Source: Acinetobacter silvestris (lineage in GTDB: Bacteria > Pseudomonadota > Gammaproteobacteria > Pseudomonadales > Moraxellaceae). Taken from it: 64,000 nucleotides of DNA. The translations under genes were made by a program, and so were the position numbers. The stretch lies in assembly GCF_002135235.1 (NCBI RefSeq), contig NZ_NEGB01000004.1, positions 248,001 to 312,000 of the forward strand, given 5' to 3'. Below the pieces are notes generated by a model, which was not told the DNA's origin, made no database searches, and saw only the letters and a program-made list of their open reading frames with translations. Position 1 is the first letter of the stretch. The number at the start of each line of letters is the position of its first letter. Positions 1 through 8,622 of the stretch are shown piece by piece.

Positions 1-797
1 AATAAATCCAACAAATCGTAAAAATTAAATTGCCAACGCTTCGAAAATTTCCATCCAACTACACTATAACCTTGAGCAGTCTCTACATAATGATAAGGAA
101 GTTGCTTAATTTCAGGTAGTACTTCTGGTGTAGAAAGTTTTTTTTGGATTTGAATAAGCGGCTGAAGCTTTCGTTCAACACCGACAAAAGGAACATCAAT
201 GCATGCTAATAGAATATTACCCTGCTCCGCTTTCAACCAAGTTGAAACATACACCAGATACTCATCTTGTAATTGAATGAATGCATTTTCATCCGCATTA
301 TTCATCTCATTGACATGTGAAACTACTACAATCTGTGCCGCTTTAAGCTGATCTTGATAGAGATTTTGACTACTCCATTCAGTATCATGTAACCTGGAAC
401 CATCCACTACCGTCACTAATGCCCGCATGTCAATTTGATTGCGCCAATGCGGTTCTGTCAATTGCTCTAACAATTGTGCTGGATGCCCAAGACCTGTCGG
501 CTCTATAAATAAACGGTCTGGTTTTGATTCTTGAATTAAGCGAGATAATGCAATTTGCATGGGTAATTGACTGGTACAACATAAGCACCCACCCAATAAT
601 TCTTTAACCTCAAAACCGTTCCCTTGAGGTAACAGTTGTTGGTCAATCCCAATTTGCCCAAACTCGTTCATTAATACTGCCCACGTTTCACCTTCTGGTT
701 TTTGTGCCAGTAATTTCTGTAATAAGGTGGTTTTTCCTGCGCCTAAAAACCCTGAAATAATATGGGTTTTCACAGCTTTAGAATGGACTAACTTCAC
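1..797 (-). CDS. COG0523 / CobW-like G3E P-loop GTPase, 3' end cut by window
   Basis: This is the N-terminal part of a G3E-family GTPase; its C-terminus lies beyond base 1. These proteins are usually metallochaperones that move Zn, Co or Ni. The frame begins at GTG 797, or at GTG 773 eight codons later. A Walker A motif GFLGAGKTT follows at about residues 16-24, then GGCLCC with the family's CxCC metal site, a conserved IEPTGLGHP and the Walker B-like VTVVDG. Where the guanine-specificity [NT]KxD motif is expected I read VVVSHVNEMN, so that motif is altered. No clear Zur operator is visible upstream. The family is secure; which metal it serves cannot be told from this. Confidence 0.85.
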   Translation of the reverse strand, partial: MKLVHSKAVKTHIISGFLGAGKTTLLQKLLAQKPEGETWAVLMNEFGQIGIDQQLLPQGNGFEVKELLGGCLCCTSQLPMQIALSRLIQESKPDRLFIEPTGLGHPAQLLEQLTEPHWRNQIDMRALVTVVDGSRLHDTEWSSQNLYQDQLKAAQIVVVSHVNEMNNADENAFIQLQDEYLVYVSTWLKAEQGNILLACIDVPFVGVERKLQPLIQIQKKLSTPEVLPEIKQLPYHYVETAQGYSVVGWKFSKRWQFNFYDLLDL

Positions 798-951
798 AAG
801 ATCTACTCATCAACAGGAATGGGATATTATAAATGGCAACTCAAGATTTTAACGACATGATGATTGTGCAATCAGCAGCTAAATTTAAAATTTTCTTTTT
901 ATACTCAAAGTAAAATGCAATTCAGCAAATGATTTTCACGAAGATAAAACT

Positions 952-979
952 AAAAAGGCTACTTGAAAAGCAACCTTTT
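952..979 (-). terminator. Rho-independent terminator of the thioesterase gene
   Basis: On the minus strand an 11-bp stem with two G-T wobbles (AAAGGTTGCTT pairing with AAGTAGCCTTT) is followed by a T-rich run, just downstream of the thioesterase stop codon. Confidence 0.7.
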
Positions 980-994
980 GATTCAAGCCAATAC

Positions 995-1516
995 TTAACC
1001 TTGAGCAGATTTTTTATAAATACTGCATGATGGATTATGATGATCCTGTAAACGCGCTACTTTACGCTGTTCAGCAGCTTCAAAACGACAACGTTTCCAA
1101 TCATTATCCAAATTTAATGCTGGAATTTGTTTTGGTTTTCCAGTGTCATCGACCGCAACCATCGTAAAATAACAACTGTTGGTATGACGAACTGTCCGTT
1201 TTTGAATATTTTGAGCTTCAACACGAATACCAATTTCCATTGATGTACGCCCCACATGATTAACACTTGCAAGGAACGTCACCAATTCACCCACATGAAT
1301 CGGCTCTTTAAAATTCACCTTATCCACAGAAAGTGTCACCACATAACTACCTGAATAACGACTTGCACATGCATATGCAACTTGATCCAGTAGCTTTAGA
1401 ATAGTTCCCCCATGTACATTACCTGAAAAGTTCGCCATGTCTGGTGTCATTAAAACTGACATGCTTAATTCAGACTGGTCGTCTGTGGCTGGGATCACTT
1501 GATCTAATGGAGACAT
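995..1516 (-). CDS. Acyl-CoA thioesterase, hotdog fold (YciA/BACH-like)
   Basis: A 173-aa cytoplasmic enzyme expected to hydrolyse acyl-CoA to free fatty acid and CoA. The hotdog signature GNVHGGTILKLLDQVAY lies near residues 32-48, followed by VVTLSVDKVNFKEPIHVGE, which is typical of the acyl-CoA thioesterase family. Length fits a single-hotdog protein of about 130-170 aa. It stands alone, with its own terminator downstream. The chain-length preference cannot be read from the sequence. Confidence 0.85.
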   Translation of the reverse strand: MSPLDQVIPATDDQSELSMSVLMTPDMANFSGNVHGGTILKLLDQVAYACASRYSGSYVVTLSVDKVNFKEPIHVGELVTFLASVNHVGRTSMEIGIRVEAQNIQKRTVRHTNSCYFTMVAVDDTGKPKQIPALNLDNDWKRCRFEAAEQRKVARLQDHHNPSCSIYKKSAQG

Positions 1517-1857
1517 TGTTTTTAGACTCGGGTTAAGACAGGAGATATAACGCTATTATTATATATCTTTTCAGATAAAAAACATGCTTAATTCGGCAAT
1601 TCCCCATTAATGCAAATGATGATTCATGCCACTATCATTTTTAAAATATATAATCATTTGAATATAACCTACTTATTTCCATGGATTTTCTATCTAGAAC
1701 ATAAGTTAAAATAGTATTCTCTAAACACATTTTATATCATTTCATCTTTTTGATACAACGCATCCAGTTAAATGCAGAATAATCATCATTTTTTCAATCA
1801 ATGAATAGAACTAAGCAGCTAAAAACTACTCTTTTAAACCACTAAAACATCTCAAGT
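1517..1857. other. Intergenic, no gene seen
   Basis: About 340 bp of AT-rich DNA between two minus-strand genes. It must hold the thioesterase promoter and the 3' end of the patatin transcript. I see no RNA gene, no convincing small ORF and no strong terminator. Confidence 0.5.
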
Positions 1858-2829
1858 CTAGTTATAAGCATTGAGTGGACTTTCACTGATTGGATCTGAT
1901 TGTTTCTTCTTATTTAAGACCGTATTAATATCTTGCAGGCGTTGCAAGGTTGCATCCACACCCGCCTGAATAGTCTCTTGACGGCCTTTAACATCAAAAA
2001 TATGCGCTTTCTCACGTAAATCAGGCTGAATGACAATATCCGCATTTTTCAATTCTTCAGCCGCCAGCCTATTTTGCATAATATTAATGTTTTGGTTAAA
2101 CAAGCCCCAAACATTACTGGTTTCGGTATAAACCGGTTGAGCCAATATATCGACTGCAATAATAATATCTGCCCCCAAATCTCGTGCAACATTCACTGGA
2201 ACAGGACTCACTAGCCCACCATCGACGTACTCTTGCCCTGCAATTTTCGTTGGAACAAACATACTTGGAATTGAGACTGAAGCCCGAACCGCTTGTCCAG
2301 TATTGCCATAATTAAAAATGACTTTTTTTCCATGTTTTAATTCAGTTGCCACCACATACATTGGAATTTTCATTTTTTCCAATGAAGTCTGCCCCACTTG
2401 CTCATTGACATAATCTTCGACCTTTTTACCATCGAAGAACCCCTTAAATCCGATATTAATTTCTCGAACATCACCAACTTTCATTTGCATCGCAATGCTA
2501 TGTAACTCTGCTGCTGACTTCCCACTGGCATAGATTGAACCGACAATACTGCCCGCGCTAGTTCCCACAATAAAATCAGGTTGAATACCATATTTTTCGA
2601 GGACTTCAATTACCCCAATATGAGCATAACCTCTGGCACCACCACTCCCGAGTACCAAGGCAATAACAGGTTTTTTAGCGGATTGTTGAAATTGATAAAA
2701 ACTTTGATCTAATTTTGATTCAGCCTCATGCACCATTGCTAAATGAGTCATTTTTGTCTGTGTAACGTTATGCTGACAAGCAACCAAGGTAAAACTACCC
2801 AACAAAATTAATGTTTTTAAAAATTGCAT
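1858..2829 (-). CDS. Patatin-like phospholipase, predicted lipoprotein (RssA-like)
   Basis: A predicted serine lipid hydrolase of 323 aa. The ATG at 2829 is preferred over an upstream one at 2865 because it opens a clean lipoprotein signal, MQFLKTLILLGSFTLVAC, with lipobox LVAC. Patatin motifs follow: the oxyanion-hole GSGGARGYAHIG, the nucleophile elbow GTSAG, and the DGG catalytic-Asp motif in YVDGGLVSPVPV. The Ser-Asp dyad is therefore intact. The lipobox predicts membrane anchoring, probably at the periplasmic face. The substrate is unknown. Confidence 0.85.
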   Translation of the reverse strand: MQFLKTLILLGSFTLVACQHNVTQTKMTHLAMVHEAESKLDQSFYQFQQSAKKPVIALVLGSGGARGYAHIGVIEVLEKYGIQPDFIVGTSAGSIVGSIYASGKSAAELHSIAMQMKVGDVREINIGFKGFFDGKKVEDYVNEQVGQTSLEKMKIPMYVVATELKHGKKVIFNYGNTGQAVRASVSIPSMFVPTKIAGQEYVDGGLVSPVPVNVARDLGADIIIAVDILAQPVYTETSNVWGLFNQNINIMQNRLAAEELKNADIVIQPDLREKAHIFDVKGRQETIQAGVDATLQRLQDINTVLNKKKQSDPISESPLNAYN

Positions 2830-2865
2830 CGATCTCACTAATTCAGCCAAAAAACTCAGCTGCAT

Positions 2866-3327
2866 CTAAACATATATTTTTCTAGATTGCTGTTGTATTT
2901 ATTTAAACTGCCATTTTTCGAGTATATTTTCTCAAATTTCATCACAATAAAAAGCATTACACTTTGGCAATTTTTTAATGCCATTTTTAGTCTCAACTTT
3001 GACTTAGACCTCATAGCGACCAAACTGGCATGGCTTTTAATTATCTATTGAGGGTAATTGTCGTTCGGCTTTACTTTACCTTCTACCCGATACATGATTC
3101 TGATTGCATACAATTTACAATATTGAAGTTTCGGTTTTAATCCGACTTTTTAACACACTAACCTTCTTACACTATAAGCTCTTATTATTCCTTTGATATT
3201 CTACTCATTTATATGATTTACTCACATTACAATACACATAAAACATTGGCTTAAAAGTCCTAAAATAATCTAGCTATGCTGACTCAATTTAATGATCATT
3301 TTCATTTAAAAACTGTATTCCCAATAT
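2866..3327. other. Intergenic, mostly featureless
   Basis: About 460 bp upstream of the patatin gene and downstream of gltS. A weak, bulged hairpin with a T-run is visible on the plus strand near 3125-3152, but no gene would use it. No ORF or RNA gene is supported. Confidence 0.4.
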
Positions 3328-3361
3328 AAAAAAGCCCCAATTCAATATTGAGGCTTTTTTT
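3328..3361 (-). terminator. Rho-independent terminator of gltS
   Basis: AAAAAGCC pairs with GGCTTTTT around an inner CAAT/ATTG stem with one mismatch. T-runs stand on both sides, 25 bp beyond the gltS stop. Confidence 0.8.
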
Positions 3362-3385
3362 ACAACTTAAACAACACTGTTTTAA

Positions 3386-4627
3386 TTAAAAAAGTTTAAG
3401 AATAAACTGAATCACTGTCGCATTAATTAAATCAACAAAAAATGCACCACATAAAGGAACAATTAAAAACGCTTTATGTGAAGGACCATACATATTGGTA
3501 ATCGCTTGCATGTTGGCAACAGCAGTCGGTGTTGCTCCCATACCAAAACCACAATGACCTGCTGCTAATACTGCAGCATCATAGTTTTTACCCATCACTC
3601 GGAATGTTACAAATGCTGCATACAATGCCATCGTTAAGGTTTGAGCGCCCAAAATCACCACAAGTGGACCTGCTAAGTCCGTCAATTGCCACAATTGTAA
3701 TGACAATAGTGCCATAGCTAAATAGAGCGATAATGAAGCATTACCAAATACATCAATGGCACGATCAAAAATACTGACTTTAAATACACTTTCCAATACA
3801 TTACGTAGAATAACCCCACCAGCTAATGTCCAGACAAAGGTCGGTAATTCAAACCAAGTTCCCTTACTGAAACCCGTCATAAATTCTGCAAATGCTAAAC
3901 ACGCAGCAAACATACCCAAAGTGGTAATGGCATTATCTGCGGTAATTAAACGAACTTGATGCGGATATTCAAAAGGAACAAATTCAGCTGAATCATTTTC
4001 AGCATGTAACTGCGAATCACGTGATTCCGCTTGAGCAAGCGTATGAGATTGTGCCAGTTGATAACGATTAATCAAAAGTTTCGCTAATGGCCCACCAATG
4101 ATGCCACCGATAATCAAACCAAACGTTGCACTTGCCATACCCAGTGCTAAAGCACCGTGAATACCGTGTTGCTTCTCTAAGATTTCCCCCCAAGCACCTG
4201 CGGTACCATGACCACCAGTCAAGGTGATTGAACCTGCGATTAAGCCAATTAAAGGGTCAATACCCAATAATGTTGCCAGACTAATACCGACAAAGTTCTG
4301 TACCACAATAAATGAAGCAACACAGACTAAGAATATAACAAGGCCTACACCGCCTTCTTTAAGCTTAGCAAAGTTCGCACTTAAACCAATTGAAGCAAAA
4401 AATATCAACATAAAACTGGTTTGTAATGCACTACTTGTGGAAATACTATATCCCCAGAAGTTATGAACAATTAAAGATAAAATTGCAGCAACCAAACCAC
4501 CTGCTACAGGTTCAGGAATATTGTATCGTCTTAGAAAATCAATATGATTCACTAAAAAACGACCAAGCAGTAAAACAATAACCGCAGCTATAAGCGTATA
4601 GAATGCATTAAAAGTAAATTCCATCAT
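3386..4627 (-). CDS. gltS: Sodium/glutamate symporter GltS
   Basis: A 413-aa polytopic inner-membrane protein that imports glutamate with Na+. The two inverted-topology halves each carry a glycine-rich re-entrant motif: GGHGTAGAW near residue 137 and GHCGFGMGATPTAVANM near residue 355. They are separated by a charged cytoplasmic loop around residues 190-220. The length matches E. coli GltS at about 401 aa. Two adjacent ATG codons (4627 and 4624) could serve as the start. It is monocistronic, with a terminator on its 3' side. Confidence 0.93.
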   Translation of the reverse strand: MMEFTFNAFYTLIAAVIVLLLGRFLVNHIDFLRRYNIPEPVAGGLVAAILSLIVHNFWGYSISTSSALQTSFMLIFFASIGLSANFAKLKEGGVGLVIFLVCVASFIVVQNFVGISLATLLGIDPLIGLIAGSITLTGGHGTAGAWGEILEKQHGIHGALALGMASATFGLIIGGIIGGPLAKLLINRYQLAQSHTLAQAESRDSQLHAENDSAEFVPFEYPHQVRLITADNAITTLGMFAACLAFAEFMTGFSKGTWFELPTFVWTLAGGVILRNVLESVFKVSIFDRAIDVFGNASLSLYLAMALLSLQLWQLTDLAGPLVVILGAQTLTMALYAAFVTFRVMGKNYDAAVLAAGHCGFGMGATPTAVANMQAITNMYGPSHKAFLIVPLCGAFFVDLINATVIQFILKLF

Positions 4628-4764
4628 TTATATCCATCAAATATTTGGTGTAATACGTTTTTGTTCTACAGTCTTATTTGTCGATACAAATAAAAAATTT
4701 CAATAATAAGGCTTAGCTAAAATCAAATGAAAACTGTACAACAAAAAGGAATGAAAAAATTAAA

Positions 4765-4784
4765 AATACTCTGCTAAGAGTATT
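4765..4784 (-). terminator. Orphan Rho-independent terminator, minus strand
   Basis: On the minus strand AATACTCT-TAGC-AGAGTATT is a perfect 8-bp stem with a 4-nt loop, followed by TTT-AA-TTTTTT. It lies 138 bp upstream of gltS and 390 bp past the porin's own terminator. Confidence 0.65.
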
Positions 4785-4896
4785 GAAATGAATTTATTGA
4801 GGACAAGTGCTTATAAATGATCCATTTGAATATTCTCGAAAAGAAAATTTCAAAATGAGAGATATTTGCATCTTCCGTCTCAGATAAAAGGATCAT
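4774..4896 (-). CDS. Possible 40-aa small ORF ending inside a terminator
   Basis: The frame starts with MILLSETEDANISHFEIFF and its TAG stop falls in the loop of the terminator at 4765-4784, an arrangement common for real 3' ends. Against it: the ribosome binding site is weak, no family is recognised, and short frames occur by chance. It may equally be the tail of a decayed gene or part of a non-coding transcript. Confidence 0.2.
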   Translation of the reverse strand: MILLSETEDANISHFEIFFSRIFKWIIYKHLSSINSFQYS

Positions 4897-5058
4897 TTCA
4901 TCTTTTAACCAGAAGGATTACTTAATCATGAGGGATGATCTCACCATAAGCTCCTAATTTAGGTAACCTTTACTGACATACCATTGTAAAGTATGTCCGA
5001 ATAATTTGTGTTCTACTCCGACAAACCACCGAAGGAAACAATGGCTAAACTAAAAAGA

Positions 5059-5101
5059 GGAGATATTATGCAGATTTTATAAAAAATATCTCCATTTTTT
5101 T
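5059..5101 (+). terminator. Orphan Rho-independent terminator, plus strand
   Basis: GGAGATATT pairs with AATATCTCC (17-nt loop), followed by A and seven T on the plus strand. No plus-strand gene lies upstream. A 13-codon frame beginning MAKLKRGDIM at 5041, with GAAGGA ahead of it, runs into the hairpin. Confidence 0.55.
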
Positions 5102-5175
5102 ACAAAATAGGACATAAGTACGCTTTATTTATATATTTTTATATTTTTATTTAATTTTTAAATCCAATAACCCAT

Positions 5176-5204
5176 AAAAAACTGAGGACTATGCCTCAGT
5201 TTTT
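5176..5204 (-). terminator. Rho-independent terminator of the porin gene
   Basis: AAAAACTGAGG and CCTCAGTTTTT form an 11-12 bp stem with a 6-nt loop, 23 bp past the porin stop codon. Confidence 0.85.
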
Positions 5205-5226
5205 AAATATTTTTTCTAATCTTTAA

Positions 5227-6468
5227 TTAGAAATCATATTTTGCCATTACACCTAAACGGCTATCACGACCACCGATATCACCATTACCTAACTCACGCT
5301 CACCATAAACATATTCAGCACCAAAAGTGACTGGTTTAGTTGGGTTATACATCACGTTTAACCAACCTTGTTGTAAGGTATCATTTTGAGTTTTAGGCGC
5401 ATCATCATAGAAAATTGCACCATAACCTAAAGTACTGCGTAACTTAGGCGTAATTTTATAAGTTGCACCGACAGTAACCGCATTAAATTCATTTAACTCA
5501 ATGTTATCCTTAGCAGCATTCGTGGTATATGCATTATCTGTATAAAGAAGATAAGTACTATCGCCTTTAACATGAGAGTAATCGGCATTTAATACCAATT
5601 GTTCAGACAATTTATAATTTGTACCTAGACCAACGCCCCAACCAAATTTGGTATCATCATCTGCTTCACGCGCACGTACTTCTTGAATTAAAGCACGGGC
5701 TGTCACTAAACCAGAACTATCCGCAAATTTATGACTGATTTTACCTGTTGCTACAGGTAAGCGATTGTCAGCACGGCCTTTTTCTAATCCAACTAAATAT
5801 TGAGTGCTTGCATTAATTTTATCGCTATAACGAACCATTGGCGTACGGAAAGTACCAATACCTAATGGTGCATTAAAATCAAGCATTTCTGGTTGAGTTT
5901 CTGTCGATAAGAATGAAGAAGTGGTTTGACCAACTAACCAATTGTTATAATTTAAGTAAGCATGACGAATTCGTACTGTATCGCCTGTACCACGGAAATC
6001 AAGCTCAATTTTACCACCAACATTAGCATCAGTGACTGGTGCAGTAAAATCTAAACCTATGCGCGTAGTTGCTGCTGTACTGTAAAAACGGTCTTCATTC
6101 GACTCTTTATTATCGACAGCATTAATACGGTTAAAAATACCATCGCCACCTTTAAACTGATACTCAGCATCTGCACGGACAAAACCATACAGGTTTACAC
6201 TTGCTCCAGCCTTAGACACTAAAGATGGCTTAATCGCTGCGACATTCACTTGTACAGGTTGTAACTTTACTTCTTCAATTAATATTTGTTGTTTCTGTTG
6301 AACATTTTGCTGTTGTTGAATTAATAATTTTAAAGTTTGTACTTCTTCGCGAAGTTTTTGAATTTCTTCTTTATCTGTTGCCGCATTCGCCGAAGTCATC
6401 ATCACTGCAGTTACAGCGACAGCTAAACCTTGTTGAATAAAAGACTTCCGGCTTAGAAATAGACTCAT
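5227..6468 (-). CDS. DcaP-like trimeric outer-membrane porin
   Basis: A 413-aa outer-membrane protein. A signal peptide ends near residue 29 (SANA-ATDKEE). A Gln-rich coiled-coil segment follows (about 31-62, EEIQKLREEVQTLK...QQQQ), and then a beta-barrel starting at YGFVRADAEYQFKGG and closing with terminal KYDF, the C-terminal Phe expected for BAM recognition. An N-terminal coiled coil before the barrel is the hallmark of the Acinetobacter DcaP family, whose members form trimers that take up small, often negatively charged solutes. It stands alone with a long upstream region (6469-7267). The exact solute is not predictable. Confidence 0.88.
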   Translation of the reverse strand: MSLFLSRKSFIQQGLAVAVTAVMMTSANAATDKEEIQKLREEVQTLKLLIQQQQNVQQKQQILIEEVKLQPVQVNVAAIKPSLVSKAGASVNLYGFVRADAEYQFKGGDGIFNRINAVDNKESNEDRFYSTAATTRIGLDFTAPVTDANVGGKIELDFRGTGDTVRIRHAYLNYNNWLVGQTTSSFLSTETQPEMLDFNAPLGIGTFRTPMVRYSDKINASTQYLVGLEKGRADNRLPVATGKISHKFADSSGLVTARALIQEVRAREADDDTKFGWGVGLGTNYKLSEQLVLNADYSHVKGDSTYLLYTDNAYTTNAAKDNIELNEFNAVTVGATYKITPKLRSTLGYGAIFYDDAPKTQNDTLQQGWLNVMYNPTKPVTFGAEYVYGERELGNGDIGGRDSRLGVMAKYDF

Positions 6469-7267
6469 TTAACACTCCTAAAATTTTATAATATAGCATC
6501 CGTGCATGTTTGATTCCCCATGGCTTAAAACACTTTAAAGAATCAATCACTTTGTTTTATGAGCAAATTAATCACTCCAAAAAACACACTTTTTATGCTT
6601 GTAAGAACCGACAATGAAAGCTTCAAACTTAATAAGTAACATAATGTGTACAAGTACACAGCTGTAATCTAGCAACTTCTCAACTTTATTGAAATCAGTT
6701 TTACCGACAATGGTTTAATAATCAATCATACTTTTAGATTAACTTTTCTAAAAACCCTATATATCCATGGGTTGAAATATATTAACTCTTTCGGAGATAA
6801 GCTGACCTACGACTATTGTATATAGTGCAAATCACTCAAATAAAAATTCATATTCATATTTTTTATATATTTAATCCGATTTAACTGAACTGACGAAGCA
6901 ATTACTTAGGAAAGTGCGATTCTCACATCGCCGCCTTAAACGCCTCAAAAAGTAGCAAAGCTATTTGAATATTTCGCTACGGAGCATTATCGAATGCTCA
7001 GATAATAGAAAATCAAAGTCGTTATACTCCAAGTCCAAATGAACAAAAATAAAATCATGGACGCATCTATTATTGTTTTGGCTCTTTAATACACCCACGC
7101 CTCACTCTGTTACCCAAGCATCAACATATTCGATCTTCGTATGAACATAGATGTTTTATAGCAATAAAAATATTATTCATGCTTGAGTTTTAGCACCAAC
7201 TCATACCATTTAAAATAAAGATAGAGATGAACTAATCATGCCGCAGCATGCAAATCAAAGAGATTTG
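6469..7267. other. Long intergenic with stacked hairpins
   Basis: About 800 bp between the porin start and the Bcr/CflA stop. It must include the porin promoter. Hairpins cluster at 6916-6931 (GCGAT/ATCGC), 6947-6980 (with a minus-strand T-run) and 6982-6999 (perfect GAGCATT/AATGCTC with a 4-nt loop). Minus-strand frames between 7000 and 7150 are open for 40-50 codons but have no start with a ribosome site. I see no certain gene. Confidence 0.45.
6947..6980 (-). terminator. Putative terminator or structured 3' end
   Basis: On the minus strand GTAGC-(G)-AAA pairs with TTT-GCTAC and TTTTT follows. It lies about 290 bp past the Bcr/CflA stop, so it ends either that transcript or a separate small RNA from 7000-7250. 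Confidence 0.5.
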
Positions 7268-8482
7268 TTATGCGATTTTCTGCGTTTTAAGTTGCTGTGC
7301 TAATTTAACAATCACGAATAAACCTGTTGATGTAAACAGCAACATTAAAATTCCCATATTTAATAATGCGCTCCACACTAAAATATTCAAAACCACACCA
7401 CCCAGTAAGCCACACGCAAATTGCCCACTCCCCATTAAAGCACTAGCTGTTCCTGCACGCGCACCCTGTTGAGACATGGCCAGTGCCATTGCATTAGGCC
7501 CTGTAAAACCAATCCCAGATACTGTGCAAAATAAACCACACATCAACATAACGAATGGAGCTTCATTCAACAAACCAGCAAGCACAATAATTAATGCCCC
7601 AAAAACTTGAATACAGCCTCCAAGCTTCAACCGCTGAATGATCGTCAACTTATGTGCTAAGCGTTTATTCATTGCAGATAAAAGAATAATGCCCGAGGCA
7701 TTAAAACCAAAGGCATAGGCAAATTGTTGCTGGCTTAAATGATATTGATCCATTAAAATAGCAGATGCTGAACTGATATAACAGAATAAAGCTGCACCAG
7801 TAAAACAACCCGCCATCATCGGTAATCTGAAACTTTTATCTTTGAGAATTGCAGAATATAAAATAAAGACCTGTTTAAAAGTCAGTTTTAATCGTCTTTC
7901 TGGGGTCAGTGTTTCTTTAAAGAAAAAATGGACACATAACAAACAAATCACACCAATCAAAAAAAGTGTAACAAATACAGCATACCAATCAAAAAAATAG
8001 AGAATCCAAGCGCCGATGGTTGGTGCTAGAATAGGTGCAATCCCCATAACAATCATCATACTAGCAAAAGCTTGTGCTGAATGATGTATATCCAGTCGAT
8101 CACGAATTGCAGCTCGAGCCATCACCACGCCAACACAGCCACCCAAGGCTTGTAAAATACGTGCGGCGATTAACGACCAAACATCAGATGCGAGTAAGCA
8201 CAATAAACTGGCCACAGCAAATAAAGCCATGCCAAAGTAAAGTGGCTTTTTCCGCCCAATTCGATCACTAATCGGTCCATAAATGAGCTGTCCAACAGCC
8301 AGCCCCAAAAAATAAGCAGGCAATGTATTCGCAACCATGGGGGTACTTACCTCAAAGTCTTGTGCCATTTGTGGCAAAGCGGGTAAATACATATCAATAG
8401 ACAGTGGCCCAAGTGACGTAAACAGTGCCAACAACATGATCCAACCCGTAGAATACTGCTGCTCTACTCTTTTTTCTGACAT
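7268..8482 (-). CDS. Bcr/CflA-family MFS drug-resistance transporter
   Basis: A 404-aa, 12-helix proton-driven exporter of the DHA1 type. Seen: LPALPQMAQDFEVS after helix 1, the MFS motif A loop GPISDRIGRKKPLYFG between helices 2 and 3 (about residues 74-89), and the helix-5 antiporter-type ARAAIRDRLD/MGIAPILAPTIG region typical of Bcr/CflA. It is divergent from the YccS-like gene with about 140 bp between starts, so the two may share a control region. Substrates of homologues include bicyclomycin and chloramphenicol; the one here is unknown. Confidence 0.88.
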   Translation of the reverse strand: MSEKRVEQQYSTGWIMLLALFTSLGPLSIDMYLPALPQMAQDFEVSTPMVANTLPAYFLGLAVGQLIYGPISDRIGRKKPLYFGMALFAVASLLCLLASDVWSLIAARILQALGGCVGVVMARAAIRDRLDIHHSAQAFASMMIVMGIAPILAPTIGAWILYFFDWYAVFVTLFLIGVICLLCVHFFFKETLTPERRLKLTFKQVFILYSAILKDKSFRLPMMAGCFTGAALFCYISSASAILMDQYHLSQQQFAYAFGFNASGIILLSAMNKRLAHKLTIIQRLKLGGCIQVFGALIIVLAGLLNEAPFVMLMCGLFCTVSGIGFTGPNAMALAMSQQGARAGTASALMGSGQFACGLLGGVVLNILVWSALLNMGILMLLFTSTGLFVIVKLAQQLKTQKIA

Positions 8483-8622
8483 AGTATTTAATTTACAACA
8501 TAACGAATGCAGACAAGTTTACATGCTCCATAGTATTATTTCTGCAATCTAAAGGTGAAATTTCACATTAACGACACGAACATTTGATATTTTCCATCCC
8601 ACCAGTTGATAAGGATTCAACC

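Larger units (their letters stand above)
4628..5175. other. Intergenic with opposing orphan terminators
   Basis: About 550 bp between the porin and gltS. It contains a minus-strand terminator (4765-4784), a plus-strand terminator (5059-5101) and another hairpin, GACATAC/GTATGTC (4975-4997). Neither terminator belongs to a recognised gene, so small transcripts on one or both strands are likely. See the low-confidence CDS at 4774-4896. Confidence 0.5.

Noticed and set aside
3125..3152. Plus-strand hairpin with T-run between patatin and gltS genes
   Set aside because: The stem is interrupted by a 2-nt bulge and only 3-4 bp per segment; no plus-strand gene is upstream.
4921..5050. Riboswitch-like element upstream of gltS
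   Set aside because: The hairpins and conserved-looking purine runs do not match the c-di-GMP, guanidine or preQ1 patterns I know, and the plus-strand terminator faces away from gltS.
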